NCBI RefSeq assembly: GCF_017353175.1
Contig: NZ_JAFMYW010000019.1
Span: 1 to 40,533 of the forward strand
Direction of reading: 5' to 3'
DNA length: 40,533 nt
DNA from: Fibrella forsythiae
GTDB lineage: Bacteria > Bacteroidota > Bacteroidia > Cytophagales > Spirosomataceae
The notes below the pieces were generated by a model that was not told where the DNA came from, did not search any database, and was given only the letters and a program-made list of their open reading frames with translations. Positions 8,996 through 16,371 of the stretch are shown here, one piece after another. Position numbers and translations under genes: made by a program. Position 1 is the stretch's first letter. Each line of letters begins with the position of its first letter.

Positions 8996-9925
8996 ATGAC
9001 CGAGAAAAAGCAAGCCCTGTCCCCCGTAGCCAAACGCCGCACCAAACTGGTCTATGAGGCCTTTCAGGAGGAGCCCGATGACCGGGATATCCTGTTTCAA
9101 AGCGGGGTACTGTGTCACACGTTTTTTCCCCGAAGGGAGCCCGAGCTGGCCCTAAATGAGGTGTGGCGCACCGACAGCGGCAAGATGCATCTCTACGTGA
9201 TGCCCATGCCCATCATCGATCCGACCACCAATGAGCTGCGCTACCTGGGATTGCCCTACGGGGCCAAGGCTCGCATCATCCTGGCCAATCTTAATACGAT
9301 TGCCCTGAAGACCCAGAACCCCGTCATCGAGATGCCAGCCGACAACCTGACCAATTTCACCACCTTCATGGGCTTTAGCGAAGGAGGAAGTCAGGTGGCC
9401 ACCATCCGCGATCAGATCAGTCGCATGTCCTCCTGCGTCATCCGCATGGCCTACGACACGGGGATCAAACAAAAGAATGTCAATTTGCCCCTGGTCAGCG
9501 GGTTTGATTTGTTTCCGGAGGGACCCGCCGGGCAGCGCGCCCTGTGGCCCTCGCAGATTATTCTGTCCGATCACTACTTTCATAACCTGATTGATCACGC
9601 CGTGCCACTGGCTAAGAGCCATATGCTGGCCCTGTCGGGCAATGTGACCGCCCTGGACGTCTATTCATTCCTGGCTCACCGGCTGCACCGTATCCCACGC
9701 GGCAAGCCGCAGTTCCTGGCCTGGTCAACGCTCTACGAGCAGTTTGGCAAGGATTACGCCCGCATTGCCGATTTCCGCCTGAACTTCGGCCGGACACTCA
9801 AGCTGGTCAAGTCGCTTTATACCGACGCCCACTTTGAGGAAAAAGGCGGCAAGGGACTGCTGTTGCATTTTAGCCAACCACCAGTAACTAAAAAGCTGAT
9901 GATCAGCGGATTAGATAGTAAATAA
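8996..9925 (+). CDS. repA: Plasmid replication initiator, RepA family
   Basis: A 309-residue protein resembling the 'plasmid encoded RepA' initiator family. The recognisable core is YLGLPYGAKARIILANL (about residues 82-98), then FTTFMGFSEGGSQVATIRDQ and SRMSSCVIRM (about 122-155), where family members carry winged-helix DNA-contact elements. The C-terminal region (ALDVYSFLAHRLHRIP, then a second winged-helix-like segment) also fits. It should bind the iterons directly downstream and open the origin with DnaA. An inverted iteron copy starts at the stop codon itself. A single initiator gene next to iterons and par genes marks this as a plasmid core. Confidence 0.88.
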   Translation: MTEKKQALSPVAKRRTKLVYEAFQEEPDDRDILFQSGVLCHTFFPRREPELALNEVWRTDSGKMHLYVMPMPIIDPTTNELRYLGLPYGAKARIILANLNTIALKTQNPVIEMPADNLTNFTTFMGFSEGGSQVATIRDQISRMSSCVIRMAYDTGIKQKNVNLPLVSGFDLFPEGPAGQRALWPSQIILSDHYFHNLIDHAVPLAKSHMLALSGNVTALDVYSFLAHRLHRIPRGKPQFLAWSTLYEQFGKDYARIADFRLNFGRTLKLVKSLYTDAHFEEKGGKGLLLHFSQPPVTKKLMISGLDSK

Positions 9926-10067
9926 CGAGAAGTTGACAGTTTTCCTGGGACGCTATGTGGATAAAGCCCTGTCCAGCAGGGTATTGACCCCCTTATCCAC
10001 TGTCAACTTCTCGTAAAAACCAGAGTTATCCACTGTCAACTTCTCGTAAAATGACTGTCAACTTCTC
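9925..10067. repeat. Iteron and DnaA-box cluster (origin)
   Basis: Two long direct copies (9993-10018 and 10026-10051) share 26 identical bases comprising TTATCCAC followed by TGTCAACTTCTCGTAAAA. A third, shorter copy (ACTGTCAACTTCTC) is at 10054-10067, and an inverted copy (ACGAGAAGTTGACAG) at 9925-9939. TTATCCAC in the two long copies matches 8 of 9 bases of the DnaA box; a perfect box (TTATCCACA, minus strand) lies at 9956-9964. Iteron and DnaA box are thus physically joined. The inverted copy can pair with any direct copy. Confidence 0.85.
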
Positions 10068-10516
10068 AAACAAACCTATATAGTATCCTATATTTCTAAA
10101 AAAAGAAAAATCCTTTATTAAAAATCGAAAAATGTGAAAATGCTAATGAAAAAGGGGCGGCAGGGGGCGCGACAACTAAAAACTTAGTTATATAAATATA
10201 ACTTTGCTAATTTAGGATATAATTTTACTAATAGTAATAGTGATTAGTATTTTGCGCTCCACTCGCTTAGTTTTAGCACCCATATCTGGTCAGATTAGCA
10301 TTACGTATTAGCGAACAAGAGCCTAATCAATTAATGCTAACTGCCAGATTGTCAGGTATAAAACGTGGCTTAATGTCCGCGACTACCACTAATCTGACCA
10401 CCTTCTATCTGACAACTTTTAAACGGATGAAGATGCGATCAACCTAGTGAGAGGAAATTATTCTCTTCAATAAAGGTAAATGTTCCTAAATTTACGTTAT
10501 CTAAGAAACTACAGCT
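10068..10516. other. AT-rich segment of the origin
   Basis: A gene-free stretch, very AT-rich at 10070-10270, next to the iterons: the expected DNA-unwinding region of an iteron origin. Further on, GGTCAGATTAG near 10287 recurs inverted (CTAATCTGACC) near 10390, and the region about 10280-10350 holds an imperfect inverted repeat around TTAGCATTA/TAATGCTAA. TAACTTTG at 10199-10206 fits the Bacteroidota -7 element TAnnTTTG, but a matching -33 element is not obvious. The last part must contain the promoter of the toxin-antitoxin operon. Confidence 0.6.
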
Positions 10517-10951
10517 ATGACAAAACAGGGAACTTTGGCCCAGCACGATCTGCTCCGGGAAGTGCCCAGTCACATCAACGACGGAGAGATTCTGCAATTT
10601 CTCTTTACCAAGGACGTCAATTGGCAGCACGTCAACGCCATTAAAGACCTGACCGAGTTTAACGATCAGGTGATCTCGGACTGGCTAAACGTAAGCGTCA
10701 AGACGTTTCGGGAATACAAAAAGCCCCAAAACGCTTTTAAGGAAAACGTCAAGGAACAGGTGCTGCTGCTTTTGTCAATGATCAAGCACGGCCTAATGGT
10801 CTTTGGTTCGGTCAAGGCCTTTGACGGGTGGCTGAACCAGAAAAACTTTTACTTTGACAACCGGAGTCCGGGCTCCTACCTGACCACGGTGACGGGCATC
10901 AAGTTTGTCGATGACCGGTTGAGTGCCCTGGAATTTGGGGATAATGCGTAA
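10517..10951 (+). CDS. Antitoxin of RES toxin, MbcA/ParS (Xre-DUF2384) type
   Basis: A 144-residue antitoxin. The N-terminal half looks like a helical Xre-like segment (VISDWLNVSVKTFREYK), which would bind and repress the operon promoter. The C-terminal half matches the MbcA/ParS toxin-binding domain: MIKHGLMVFGSVKAFDGWL, then an SPGSYLTTVTG segment and a closing LSALEFG. It should occlude the active site of the RES toxin. Its TAA overlaps the toxin's ATG (TAATG), the usual coupling that keeps antitoxin ahead of toxin. Next to repA and parA it probably acts as a plasmid addiction module. Confidence 0.87.
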   Translation: MTKQGTLAQHDLLREVPSHINDGEILQFLFTKDVNWQHVNAIKDLTEFNDQVISDWLNVSVKTFREYKKPQNAFKENVKEQVLLLLSMIKHGLMVFGSVKAFDGWLNQKNFYFDNRSPGSYLTTVTGIKFVDDRLSALEFGDNA

Positions 10952-11403
10952 TGGAAGTATTTCGCATCAGCAAACACACCCATGCCACGGGCCTCAGTGC
11001 TTCGGGTAGCGCCAACCGCTGGAATCTGAAAGGGCAGTACGTGCTCTACGCGGGTTCTTCCCGCTCCCTGGCCTCTTTGGAACTGGTGGTGCACCGGGGC
11101 GTTATCGAGCCCCTGACCAGCTACAAGGTGATGGTTATTTCTCTGTCCGACGAGGATTATTTGGTCCGGCAGGTAAGTACTAAGGAGTTGCCCCCTGACT
11201 GGCGGCGGGTGGCGGGCTACCCGGCTCTGCAACGGCTGGGTTCGGCCTGGTACGTAGCTCAGGAGACGCTGGTGCTCAAGGTGCCCTCGGCGGTTATTCC
11301 CTACGAATACAATTATTTGATTAACACCGAGCACCCTGATTTTGCCCGGCACGTTCAGCTGGTGCGCACCGAGGATTATTTCTGGGATGATCGGCTGCTG
11401 TAA
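10951..11403 (+). CDS. RES-domain toxin (MbcT/ParT-like)
   Basis: A 150-residue RES-domain protein. The family degrades NAD+ by phosphorolysis (MbcT) or ADP-ribosylates targets (ParT), halting growth. Expected elements are present: VFRI with Arg5, the ANRWN motif (Arg23), Y33 followed by SRSLASLELVVH with Glu44, RLGSAWY near 95-100, and the end motif VPSAVIPYEYNYLINTEHPDF-type region with Ser112 and Asn120. All motif residues look intact, so the toxin is probably active. The start overlaps the antitoxin's stop. A palindromic hairpin follows within 50 bp. Confidence 0.9.
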   Translation: MEVFRISKHTHATGLSASGSANRWNLKGQYVLYAGSSRSLASLELVVHRGVIEPLTSYKVMVISLSDEDYLVRQVSTKELPPDWRRVAGYPALQRLGSAWYVAQETLVLKVPSAVIPYEYNYLINTEHPDFARHVQLVRTEDYFWDDRLL

Positions 11404-11447
11404 GCGGCCACCCCGCTCGCTAAAGCCCGCCAGAATCCTTACTTCAA

Positions 11448-11499
11448 GCTTTTCTATATACGTATATAAGTGCTTACGTATATACGTATATAGAAAAGC
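11448..11499. repeat. 21-bp-arm palindrome with two TATATACGTATATA copies
   Basis: Perfect arms 11448-11468 and 11479-11499 around a 10-nt spacer. Each arm contains the self-complementary 14-mer TATATACGTATATA (11455-11468, 11479-11492). It lies between the convergent toxin and par genes, so it may serve as terminator, as partition/operator site, or both. Confidence 0.7.
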
Positions 11500-11588
11500 C
11501 TGAACCCTGTCTACCTCATGGCAAGCCCACCAGGCCATTGCCTAGTGAGCATTATCCCTGTGATCAGTGAGTTCCCAGGCACATCGCT

Positions 11589-11642
11589 ACGTCTTCTGGT
11601 TTCGTATATACGTAGTTACGTATATACGAAACCAGAAGACGT
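11589..11642. repeat. 26-bp-arm palindrome touching the end of the par operon
   Basis: Arms 11589-11614 and 11617-11642 are perfectly complementary with only 2 bases between. They carry shortened versions of the par motif (GTATATACGTA and TACGTATATAC). The right arm runs into the stop codon of the small par gene, so it may also be that gene's terminator. Confidence 0.7.
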
Positions 11643-11923
11643 TACTTGCGATTCAGCTGGTCCATATACTGCTTTATGGCGGCAATGCAGATGTGCTTGA
11701 TGGTCGTCTTGTGGGTGAAGGCGTGCAGCTTCACGGCATCGATCAGATCCGTATCGGCCCAGAAGTTGACGTGGGTCTCACCTTGATGTAGGCCTTGGCC
11801 CTTGGTTTTTTCGATAATCTCCTCGACGGGGCGCACCTCCTGAACGGGCGTGGTAATGGGAGCCGCTTTCAGGAGATCGGCCAGGCGGCCTTTGCTGGCT
11901 TCGTAGTCGGTTTTCTTGGCCAT
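11642..11923 (-). CDS. Small ParA-partner DNA-binding protein (RHH-like)
   Basis: A 93-residue basic protein. I start at the ATG at 11923 (MAKKTDYEASKG), 4 bp after the parA stop; an in-frame ATG at 11959 would overlap parA. The C-terminal half (ETHVNFWADTDLIDAVKLHA then TIKHICIAAIKQYM) has the beta-strand plus two-helix pattern of ribbon-helix-helix proteins. The N-terminal part is charged and probably flexible, suited to stimulating ParA. By analogy with type Ib partition systems (ParG, Omega) it would bind the centromere and repress the operon. The TATATACGTATATA palindromes on both sides are the obvious candidate sites. Confidence 0.75.
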   Translation of the reverse strand: MAKKTDYEASKGRLADLLKAAPITTPVQEVRPVEEIIEKTKGQGLHQGETHVNFWADTDLIDAVKLHAFTHKTTIKHICIAAIKQYMDQLNRK

Positions 11924-11927
11924 GGTG

Positions 11928-12539
11928 TTAGGTTGTTTGCAGGGCTTCAATGATTTCACTGGCCAGGCTGGTTACTTCGGTTTTGGCCCGCTGGTCGGCC
12001 GACCCAAACACGCTGCCGGTGACAGGGGAACGTACGTAGCTAACCCGCTGGCTGATCATGGTCGAATGTACCGGTACGCCGTACTCCGAGAGCATGGTTT
12101 TCACCTCATCGTTAAGCGTACTCTGGGGCAGCACCATGCTCAGCACAATGCCTGCTTTAAGGGCTGATCGCTTGGCCATCGCCTGCTGCAACAGAGCAAT
12201 GGTCGCCTTGATAGCCATCGCGTCCAGAAAGCCTGCTTTAGTGGGAATCAGTACGTAGTCAGAAATGGCAAACAGCTCAGGAAGTCGACTACTCAGGTAG
12301 GGCGGCGTATCGATGATGACGGCGTCCAGGTCAGCCACCTCCCGTTTCAGCACGCTATCCAGATCCACCACCTGGATACCGGCCAGCATGGAGGAAAGGC
12401 TACTGATGGAGCCTTGGGGATCGGTATCGGCCACAGCGACCCGTAAGGAGTCGGCCAAGCAATAAGCCAGGTTGAGCGAAAGCGTTGTCTTGCCCACGCC
12501 CCCTTTCTGGTGGGCAATGGTAATAATGAACATAGGCAC
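11928..12539 (-). CDS. parA: ParA-type partition ATPase
   Basis: A 203-residue Walker-type ATPase. The deviant Walker A motif KGGVGKTT lies at residues 12-19, Walker A' at VADTDPQGS and Walker B at AVIIDTPPYLS. It is short and lacks an N-terminal DNA-binding domain, the type Ib arrangement found with a small partner protein, which is encoded 4 bp downstream. It should drive plasmid segregation over the nucleoid. A second ATG two codons in (MFIITIAHQ) is an equally plausible start. Palindromic par motifs lie about 60 and 160 bp upstream. Confidence 0.92.
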   Translation of the reverse strand: MPMFIITIAHQKGGVGKTTLSLNLAYCLADSLRVAVADTDPQGSISSLSSMLAGIQVVDLDSVLKREVADLDAVIIDTPPYLSSRLPELFAISDYVLIPTKAGFLDAMAIKATIALLQQAMAKRSALKAGIVLSMVLPQSTLNDEVKTMLSEYGVPVHSTMISQRVSYVRSPVTGSVFGSADQRAKTEVTSLASEIIEALQTT

Positions 12540-12597
12540 AAAGCAGTTAACGGGTGATAAGCATGTAAAGGTGTATAGAAAGAATCACATAAGCACG

Positions 12598-12611
12598 TAT
12601 ATACGTATATA
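12598..12611. promoter_or_regulatory. Single par-motif copy upstream of parA
   Basis: An exact copy of the 14-mer TATATACGTATATA, 59 bp upstream of the parA start. Its position suits an operator for autoregulation by the partner protein. Confidence 0.55.
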
Positions 12612-12667
12612 ATGTATAAAATTATACCTCACTAGTCAAAGTAGAAATTTTAAAACACTGATATACA

Positions 12668-12757
12668 ATGCTATAGATGGTGCGTTAGCTGTTAAGGTAT
12701 ATACGTATACATCTATATACGTATATACCTTAACAGCTAACGCACCATCTATAGCAT
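12668..12757. repeat. 42-bp-arm perfect palindrome upstream of par operon
   Basis: Arms 12668-12709 and 12716-12757 are perfectly complementary with a 6-nt loop. The inner part of the stem is the par motif (12698-12709 and 12714-12727). It lies upstream of parA in a gene-free stretch (12540-13002). Candidate roles are centromere (parS), cruciform element or terminator. Confidence 0.75.
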
Positions 12758-13002
12758 ACTAACCGAGCACTGGTTGCCCGGCTCGGTTTTAAACCCAGCG
12801 TCAATTTTTAAGCAAAAGAACCTGGCGGGATTAATCAGCTTAGCTGCTTTGGCGGCTAGCTGATTGGGGCCTGGTGATAGCGCAATTCAGGCCGCTAATC
12901 TGCCAGTTGGCGAGCCGTTTTTACGACTTCAGCAGGTAGGGCTACCTGGGCGGCCAGAGGAATAGCTACTTTCGCCCGTGTTCACCAAACCGTATACCTC
13001 GT

Positions 13003-13431
13003 ATGCTTACTGCCTGTCAGGTGCCCGTTATTTCGTTACTTTCCAGTCAGTCACTGGCAAGCCCATCTGCGGCCACGTGCCTTGAGCTTCCCCTTGGCAA
13101 CCAACTCATCAGGCTTGCCCTGGCTGACATTGTCCGCCTGGAAGGCGCGGGCAACTACACCTACATCTACACCCGGGATCAGCGTCGCTACCTGTCGTCA
13201 AAGACGCTGAAGCGTCTTGAACTCCTGCTAACAGACCCAGTTTTCTGCCGGGTCCATAAGTCGAGCATTATCAATTTAGCTTACTTGACGGAGGTTAACT
13301 TTGGCCCTGCCCCCCACCTTTGCCTGGCGGGAAGCCAGCCAATTGCCGTCTCACGCAGGCGGCTGGCCTCAACGCGTCGGCGCGTAAAGAAGTACCATCA
13401 TCAGGCCAACGGGCGCCTGGTAGTTGCCTGA
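13003..13431 (+). CDS. Stand-alone LytTR DNA-binding protein
   Basis: A 142-residue protein consisting of a LytTR domain (about 30-130) without a receiver domain. Motifs: IRLALADIVRLEGAGNYTYI, a YLSSKTLKRLE segment and the hallmark FCRVHKSSIINLAYL. The C-terminus is very basic (SRRRLASTRRRVKK), consistent with DNA contact. Orphan LytTR proteins are frequent in Cytophagales and their signals are usually unknown. It converges on the GNAT gene. Confidence 0.82.
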   Translation: MLTACQVPVISLLSSQSLASPSAATCLELPLGNQLIRLALADIVRLEGAGNYTYIYTRDQRRYLSSKTLKRLELLLTDPVFCRVHKSSIINLAYLTEVNFGPAPHLCLAGSQPIAVSRRRLASTRRRVKKYHHQANGRLVVA

Positions 13432-13594
13432 CAACGCCCCCCAACCGGGCAATTAACCAGTTGATCGGGCGGGGTTGCATCCTGCTGTGTGCCGTCCTTA
13501 GGCCGGGTAGCCAGCGCCCGGTCATGCCGCCAGGGCCAGTCTGTGCGATCAGTCTCGAATGGCCCGGCAATCAGTTTTGCCCTGCACCATAACC

Positions 13595-14017
13595 TTAGCC
13601 GTTAAAGGCCAGCAGCAGGTAGGGATCCCCGGCGTCCACTACCGTATCGATTGGAAGCCACCCCTGCGCGTAATAGAACTGCAGCGCGTTTTGGTTGGCC
13701 GTCTTGCACTTAAGCGTAGCTGGTCGTCCTATGTGAGCCAGGCAGGCCTGCAGCAGTGATTTGCCGACCCCTTTTCTTATAAAAGCAGGATCAACAAACA
13801 GCGAATGGATGAAGTTATCGGGTGGCCACCAGGAAATAAACCCAACCGGACGCTGCTGATCAACAGCGACTAGTATTGATTCGTCCTGGGTAACCAGATC
13901 GAAATCAAGCAAAGTATACCCGGACGGATCTTCCCATGGAAAAGCAGTTTGACGGCTCAGGTAGTAAAGCGCTCGCAGGTCCGGCAGATGGAAAGGATCG
14001 TAGCGTACAACCTTCAT
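13595..14017 (-). CDS. GNAT-family N-acetyltransferase
   Basis: A 140-residue single-domain acetyltransferase of the GNAT fold, using acetyl-CoA. Motif A, which binds the pyrophosphate, is visible as IHSLFVDPAFIRKGVGKSLL (RKGVGK as the R/Q-x-x-G-x-G/A loop). The N-terminal strand-helix pair (VVRYDPFHLPDLRALYYLS) and the motif B segment ALQFYYAQGW also fit. The acceptor substrate cannot be inferred. Confidence 0.85.
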   Translation of the reverse strand: MKVVRYDPFHLPDLRALYYLSRQTAFPWEDPSGYTLLDFDLVTQDESILVAVDQQRPVGFISWWPPDNFIHSLFVDPAFIRKGVGKSLLQACLAHIGRPATLKCKTANQNALQFYYAQGWLPIDTVVDAGDPYLLLAFNG

Positions 14018-14489
14018 GTAAGGTCAGGTTTGGGATGGGTCTACCGGTGAGCTTGGCCTGAGATCGGCTCCACCGGCTGGTCAGTTAACGCTAAACGGCG
14101 ACCAGTTCGTCGTTTAGCGTTAACTGATCCGTGTTTCAATAAAGTTCTGATATGGCTGTCGTTTCTCCCTCTACTGCATTTCCGCTGGCCAATTAGCAGC
14201 GGCTATGCTTTCTTAAAAAATCTGATCGACCATTTATCACCAAAGTGTAGGCGTAACGACGAACGGCTACGCTACTTATGCCAGGCCATCCATACCTAAA
14301 AAGGGTTGAGACGTGTTACGAACAGGGCTATTCAAGAAAAATTGGTGAAGTTCGCGGATGAACTCTATTGTCATTCCGGTATGGAAAAACCACAATTGGC
14401 AAGCCATTCGACTCAGTTCAGCGGTCTATCAATTGAGAAGTCAACAGGTTGGGATAAGCTTTGCCCTATCAAGCTCAAACACCAATCCA
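14018..14489. repeat. Divergent intergenic region with 17-bp-arm palindrome
   Basis: Between the divergent GNAT and S41 peptidase genes. Perfect arms 14081-14097 and 14111-14127 flank a 13-nt loop. Because the flanking genes diverge, this hairpin is not a simple terminator and could be an operator or a 5'-UTR structure. Nothing else is recognised in the rest of the stretch. Confidence 0.5.
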
Positions 14490-15941
14490 ATGTTAGCCCG
14501 GTATCTACTTCTGTTTTTTCTCGTTACCAAGGCGTCAATCAGTCATGGTCAGCTTCTGACACCAGCCCAGTTACAGGCCGATTTTACCCGCTTCCAAACG
14601 GCCCTCAACGAAGCTCATCCGGCTATGTACCGCTACACCTCGAAGAACCAGTTCGACTCGCTTGCTGCCGCCGTAGCTACCCGGCTGAACCAACCCATGA
14701 CTCAGCATCAGTTCTACCTGGCCATGATGCCCCTGGTGGTAGCCCTGCGTGACGGACATATCAAATGGCTGCTGCCGGGTCAGGATGAACATTACCCCTT
14801 CTTTACCGACAACCTGTTTCCGTTGAAGCTGTATTTTCTAGGCGAGAGAGCCTGGATTTTGGGTCACTACGGAGCCGACGCAGTACCAACCGGGGCTGAA
14901 GTGCTAACCATCAATGATCAGCCTATAGCGACTATTATTGGTAAGCTCTTGCCCAACATGGCTTTTGCGGATGGCTACACGGTAAGCAGCAAATACGAAG
15001 ACCTCAATCACTTCTTTTCCGGTTATTACGCTACGTTCATTGGCGCGCCTGCCAGGCATCAGCTTACTTGTAGGATTGGCGATTCAACCCAGACCATTCA
15101 GCTACCTGCTCAGCCGCTGGCGGCCATTAAGGCCTACAACGACGCCCACACACCGAGTGCGCGGCTACCTTACTACGTCACCTTTGAGGACAGCAGCCGC
15201 GCGGCTACCCTGACTATCAAGCGGTTCTGGACAGAAAAGAATGAACAAAAATTTAAACCGTTCTTAGCCGAAGCATTTCGGCAGATTGACCAAAAACGCG
15301 TCCAGCACCTGATTCTAGACCTCCGTGATAATGAGGGTGGGGAAGAAAACTACGGGGTCTGGCTCTACAAGTATCTGGCCCAAAAACCATTTCGTTACTA
15401 CGACCACATCAGCGTTCGGCAAAAAAAGGCGTATTCATTTCCGGCCTGGACGCCTAAACTCTACCAGATGTTCCGCTGGCTTGTGGTTCGAAAACGGGGC
15501 AATTCGTACGTTTTTGTCAAGCAGCTGGGCCTGAAAAGGCACAAACCCCAGCCCAGTGCCTATGCCGGAAAGTTATACGTGCTTATCAACGGTGGTAGTT
15601 TTTCGGTTACCACCGAACTGGCCGCCCGGATTCACGCCGATGGACGGGGTACATTTATCGGGCAGGAAACAGGCGGGGCGCTGGAGGGAAATAATAGCGG
15701 CATTTTTGCCATTACCCAGCTGCCAAATGCCAAGATCGATTTAGGGATTCCCCTGTTTGGCTTCTACATGGCCGATCTGCCCCGTAAGGTGGAAAAGGGA
15801 CAGGGCATTCGACCTGATTATCCAGTAACGCCAACAGGTAACGATGTGCTTACCGGCAACGACAGGGCCATGCAATGCGCCAAGCAATTGATTCAGCTCG
15901 CTGGCCAGGCTACGCCCCAACCAGCGTCTATGGATCATTAA
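14490..15941 (+). CDS. Secreted S41-family serine peptidase
   Basis: A 483-residue protein starting at ATG 14490 (MLARYLLLFFLVTKASISHGQ), which gives a clean signal peptide; frames further upstream lack one. Residues about 20-90 match the helical N-terminus of Bacteroidota S41 peptidases (QADFTRFQTALNEAHPAMYRYTS, GHIKW). The catalytic domain shows LILDLRDNEGGEEN and VLINGGSFSVTTELAARI, with Ser372 as probable nucleophile, then FIGQETGGALEGN. S41 peptidases are tail-specific/CtpA-like endopeptidases. A second, more divergent homologue lies at 35691. Confidence 0.85.
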   Translation: MLARYLLLFFLVTKASISHGQLLTPAQLQADFTRFQTALNEAHPAMYRYTSKNQFDSLAAAVATRLNQPMTQHQFYLAMMPLVVALRDGHIKWLLPGQDEHYPFFTDNLFPLKLYFLGERAWILGHYGADAVPTGAEVLTINDQPIATIIGKLLPNMAFADGYTVSSKYEDLNHFFSGYYATFIGAPARHQLTCRIGDSTQTIQLPAQPLAAIKAYNDAHTPSARLPYYVTFEDSSRAATLTIKRFWTEKNEQKFKPFLAEAFRQIDQKRVQHLILDLRDNEGGEENYGVWLYKYLAQKPFRYYDHISVRQKKAYSFPAWTPKLYQMFRWLVVRKRGNSYVFVKQLGLKRHKPQPSAYAGKLYVLINGGSFSVTTELAARIHADGRGTFIGQETGGALEGNNSGIFAITQLPNAKIDLGIPLFGFYMADLPRKVEKGQGIRPDYPVTPTGNDVLTGNDRAMQCAKQLIQLAGQATPQPASMDH

Positions 15942-16210
15942 TTACAGCGCTTCCCGCATGCTTCAGCAGAGGTAGCCAACGACAATCGATCATAGTACGC
16001 CCGGATTAGGGATTCAGTAAGGTTTCTCCGGTAACAAGCGCAGCTGCTCTGGACAGTACCGACGTTGTACCGAGATCAACGCGAACTAAGCTACCGCCGC
16101 CCTGGGCAGACGGATCACCGAAGGAACTGGCTGGTTAACTGGTAAATTGACCGTTGGTCTTTAACCAGCCTTCCCTGAAGCGGTGCCGATAAGCCGGGAT
16201 AAAGCTGGGG

Positions 16211-16310
16211 ATCACTACCCTTATACCTGGCGCATATAAACCGAGTAGCCCACCTACCGTCAGGCAGGTGGGCTACTCGGTTTATATGCGCCAGGTATAA
16301 GGGTAGTGAT
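16211..16310. terminator. 45-bp perfect-arm hairpin between convergent genes
   Basis: Arms 16211-16255 and 16266-16310 are perfectly complementary over 45 bp with a 10-nt loop, the longest inverted repeat in the window. It lies between the convergent S41 peptidase and serine hydrolase genes (gene-free 15942-16371) and probably terminates both. I see no gene in the rest of the gap. Confidence 0.75.
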
Positions 16311-16371
16311 CTGCTACAAGACTAACGGGTAAAATAAACCGGTTGAGCTGCCCCGTCTTCCGGTGGCCAGA

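Noticed and set aside
9152-9622. 156-codon minus-strand frame inside repA
   Set aside because: Antisense to a confident replication initiator; Gly/His/Asp-rich translation typical of a shadow frame.
9925-10067. CRISPR array
   Set aside because: The repeats are few, unevenly spaced, include an inverted copy and contain DnaA boxes; they are iterons.
10876-11538. 220-codon minus-strand frame opposite the antitoxin-toxin pair
   Set aside because: It is antisense to two genes with strong family motifs and itself has a repetitive Arg/His/Gln-rich translation.
16211-16310. Insertion sequence or MITE ends
   Set aside because: The repeat is one hairpin with a 10-nt loop, with no internal sequence and no obvious target-site duplication; other long hairpins differ in sequence.
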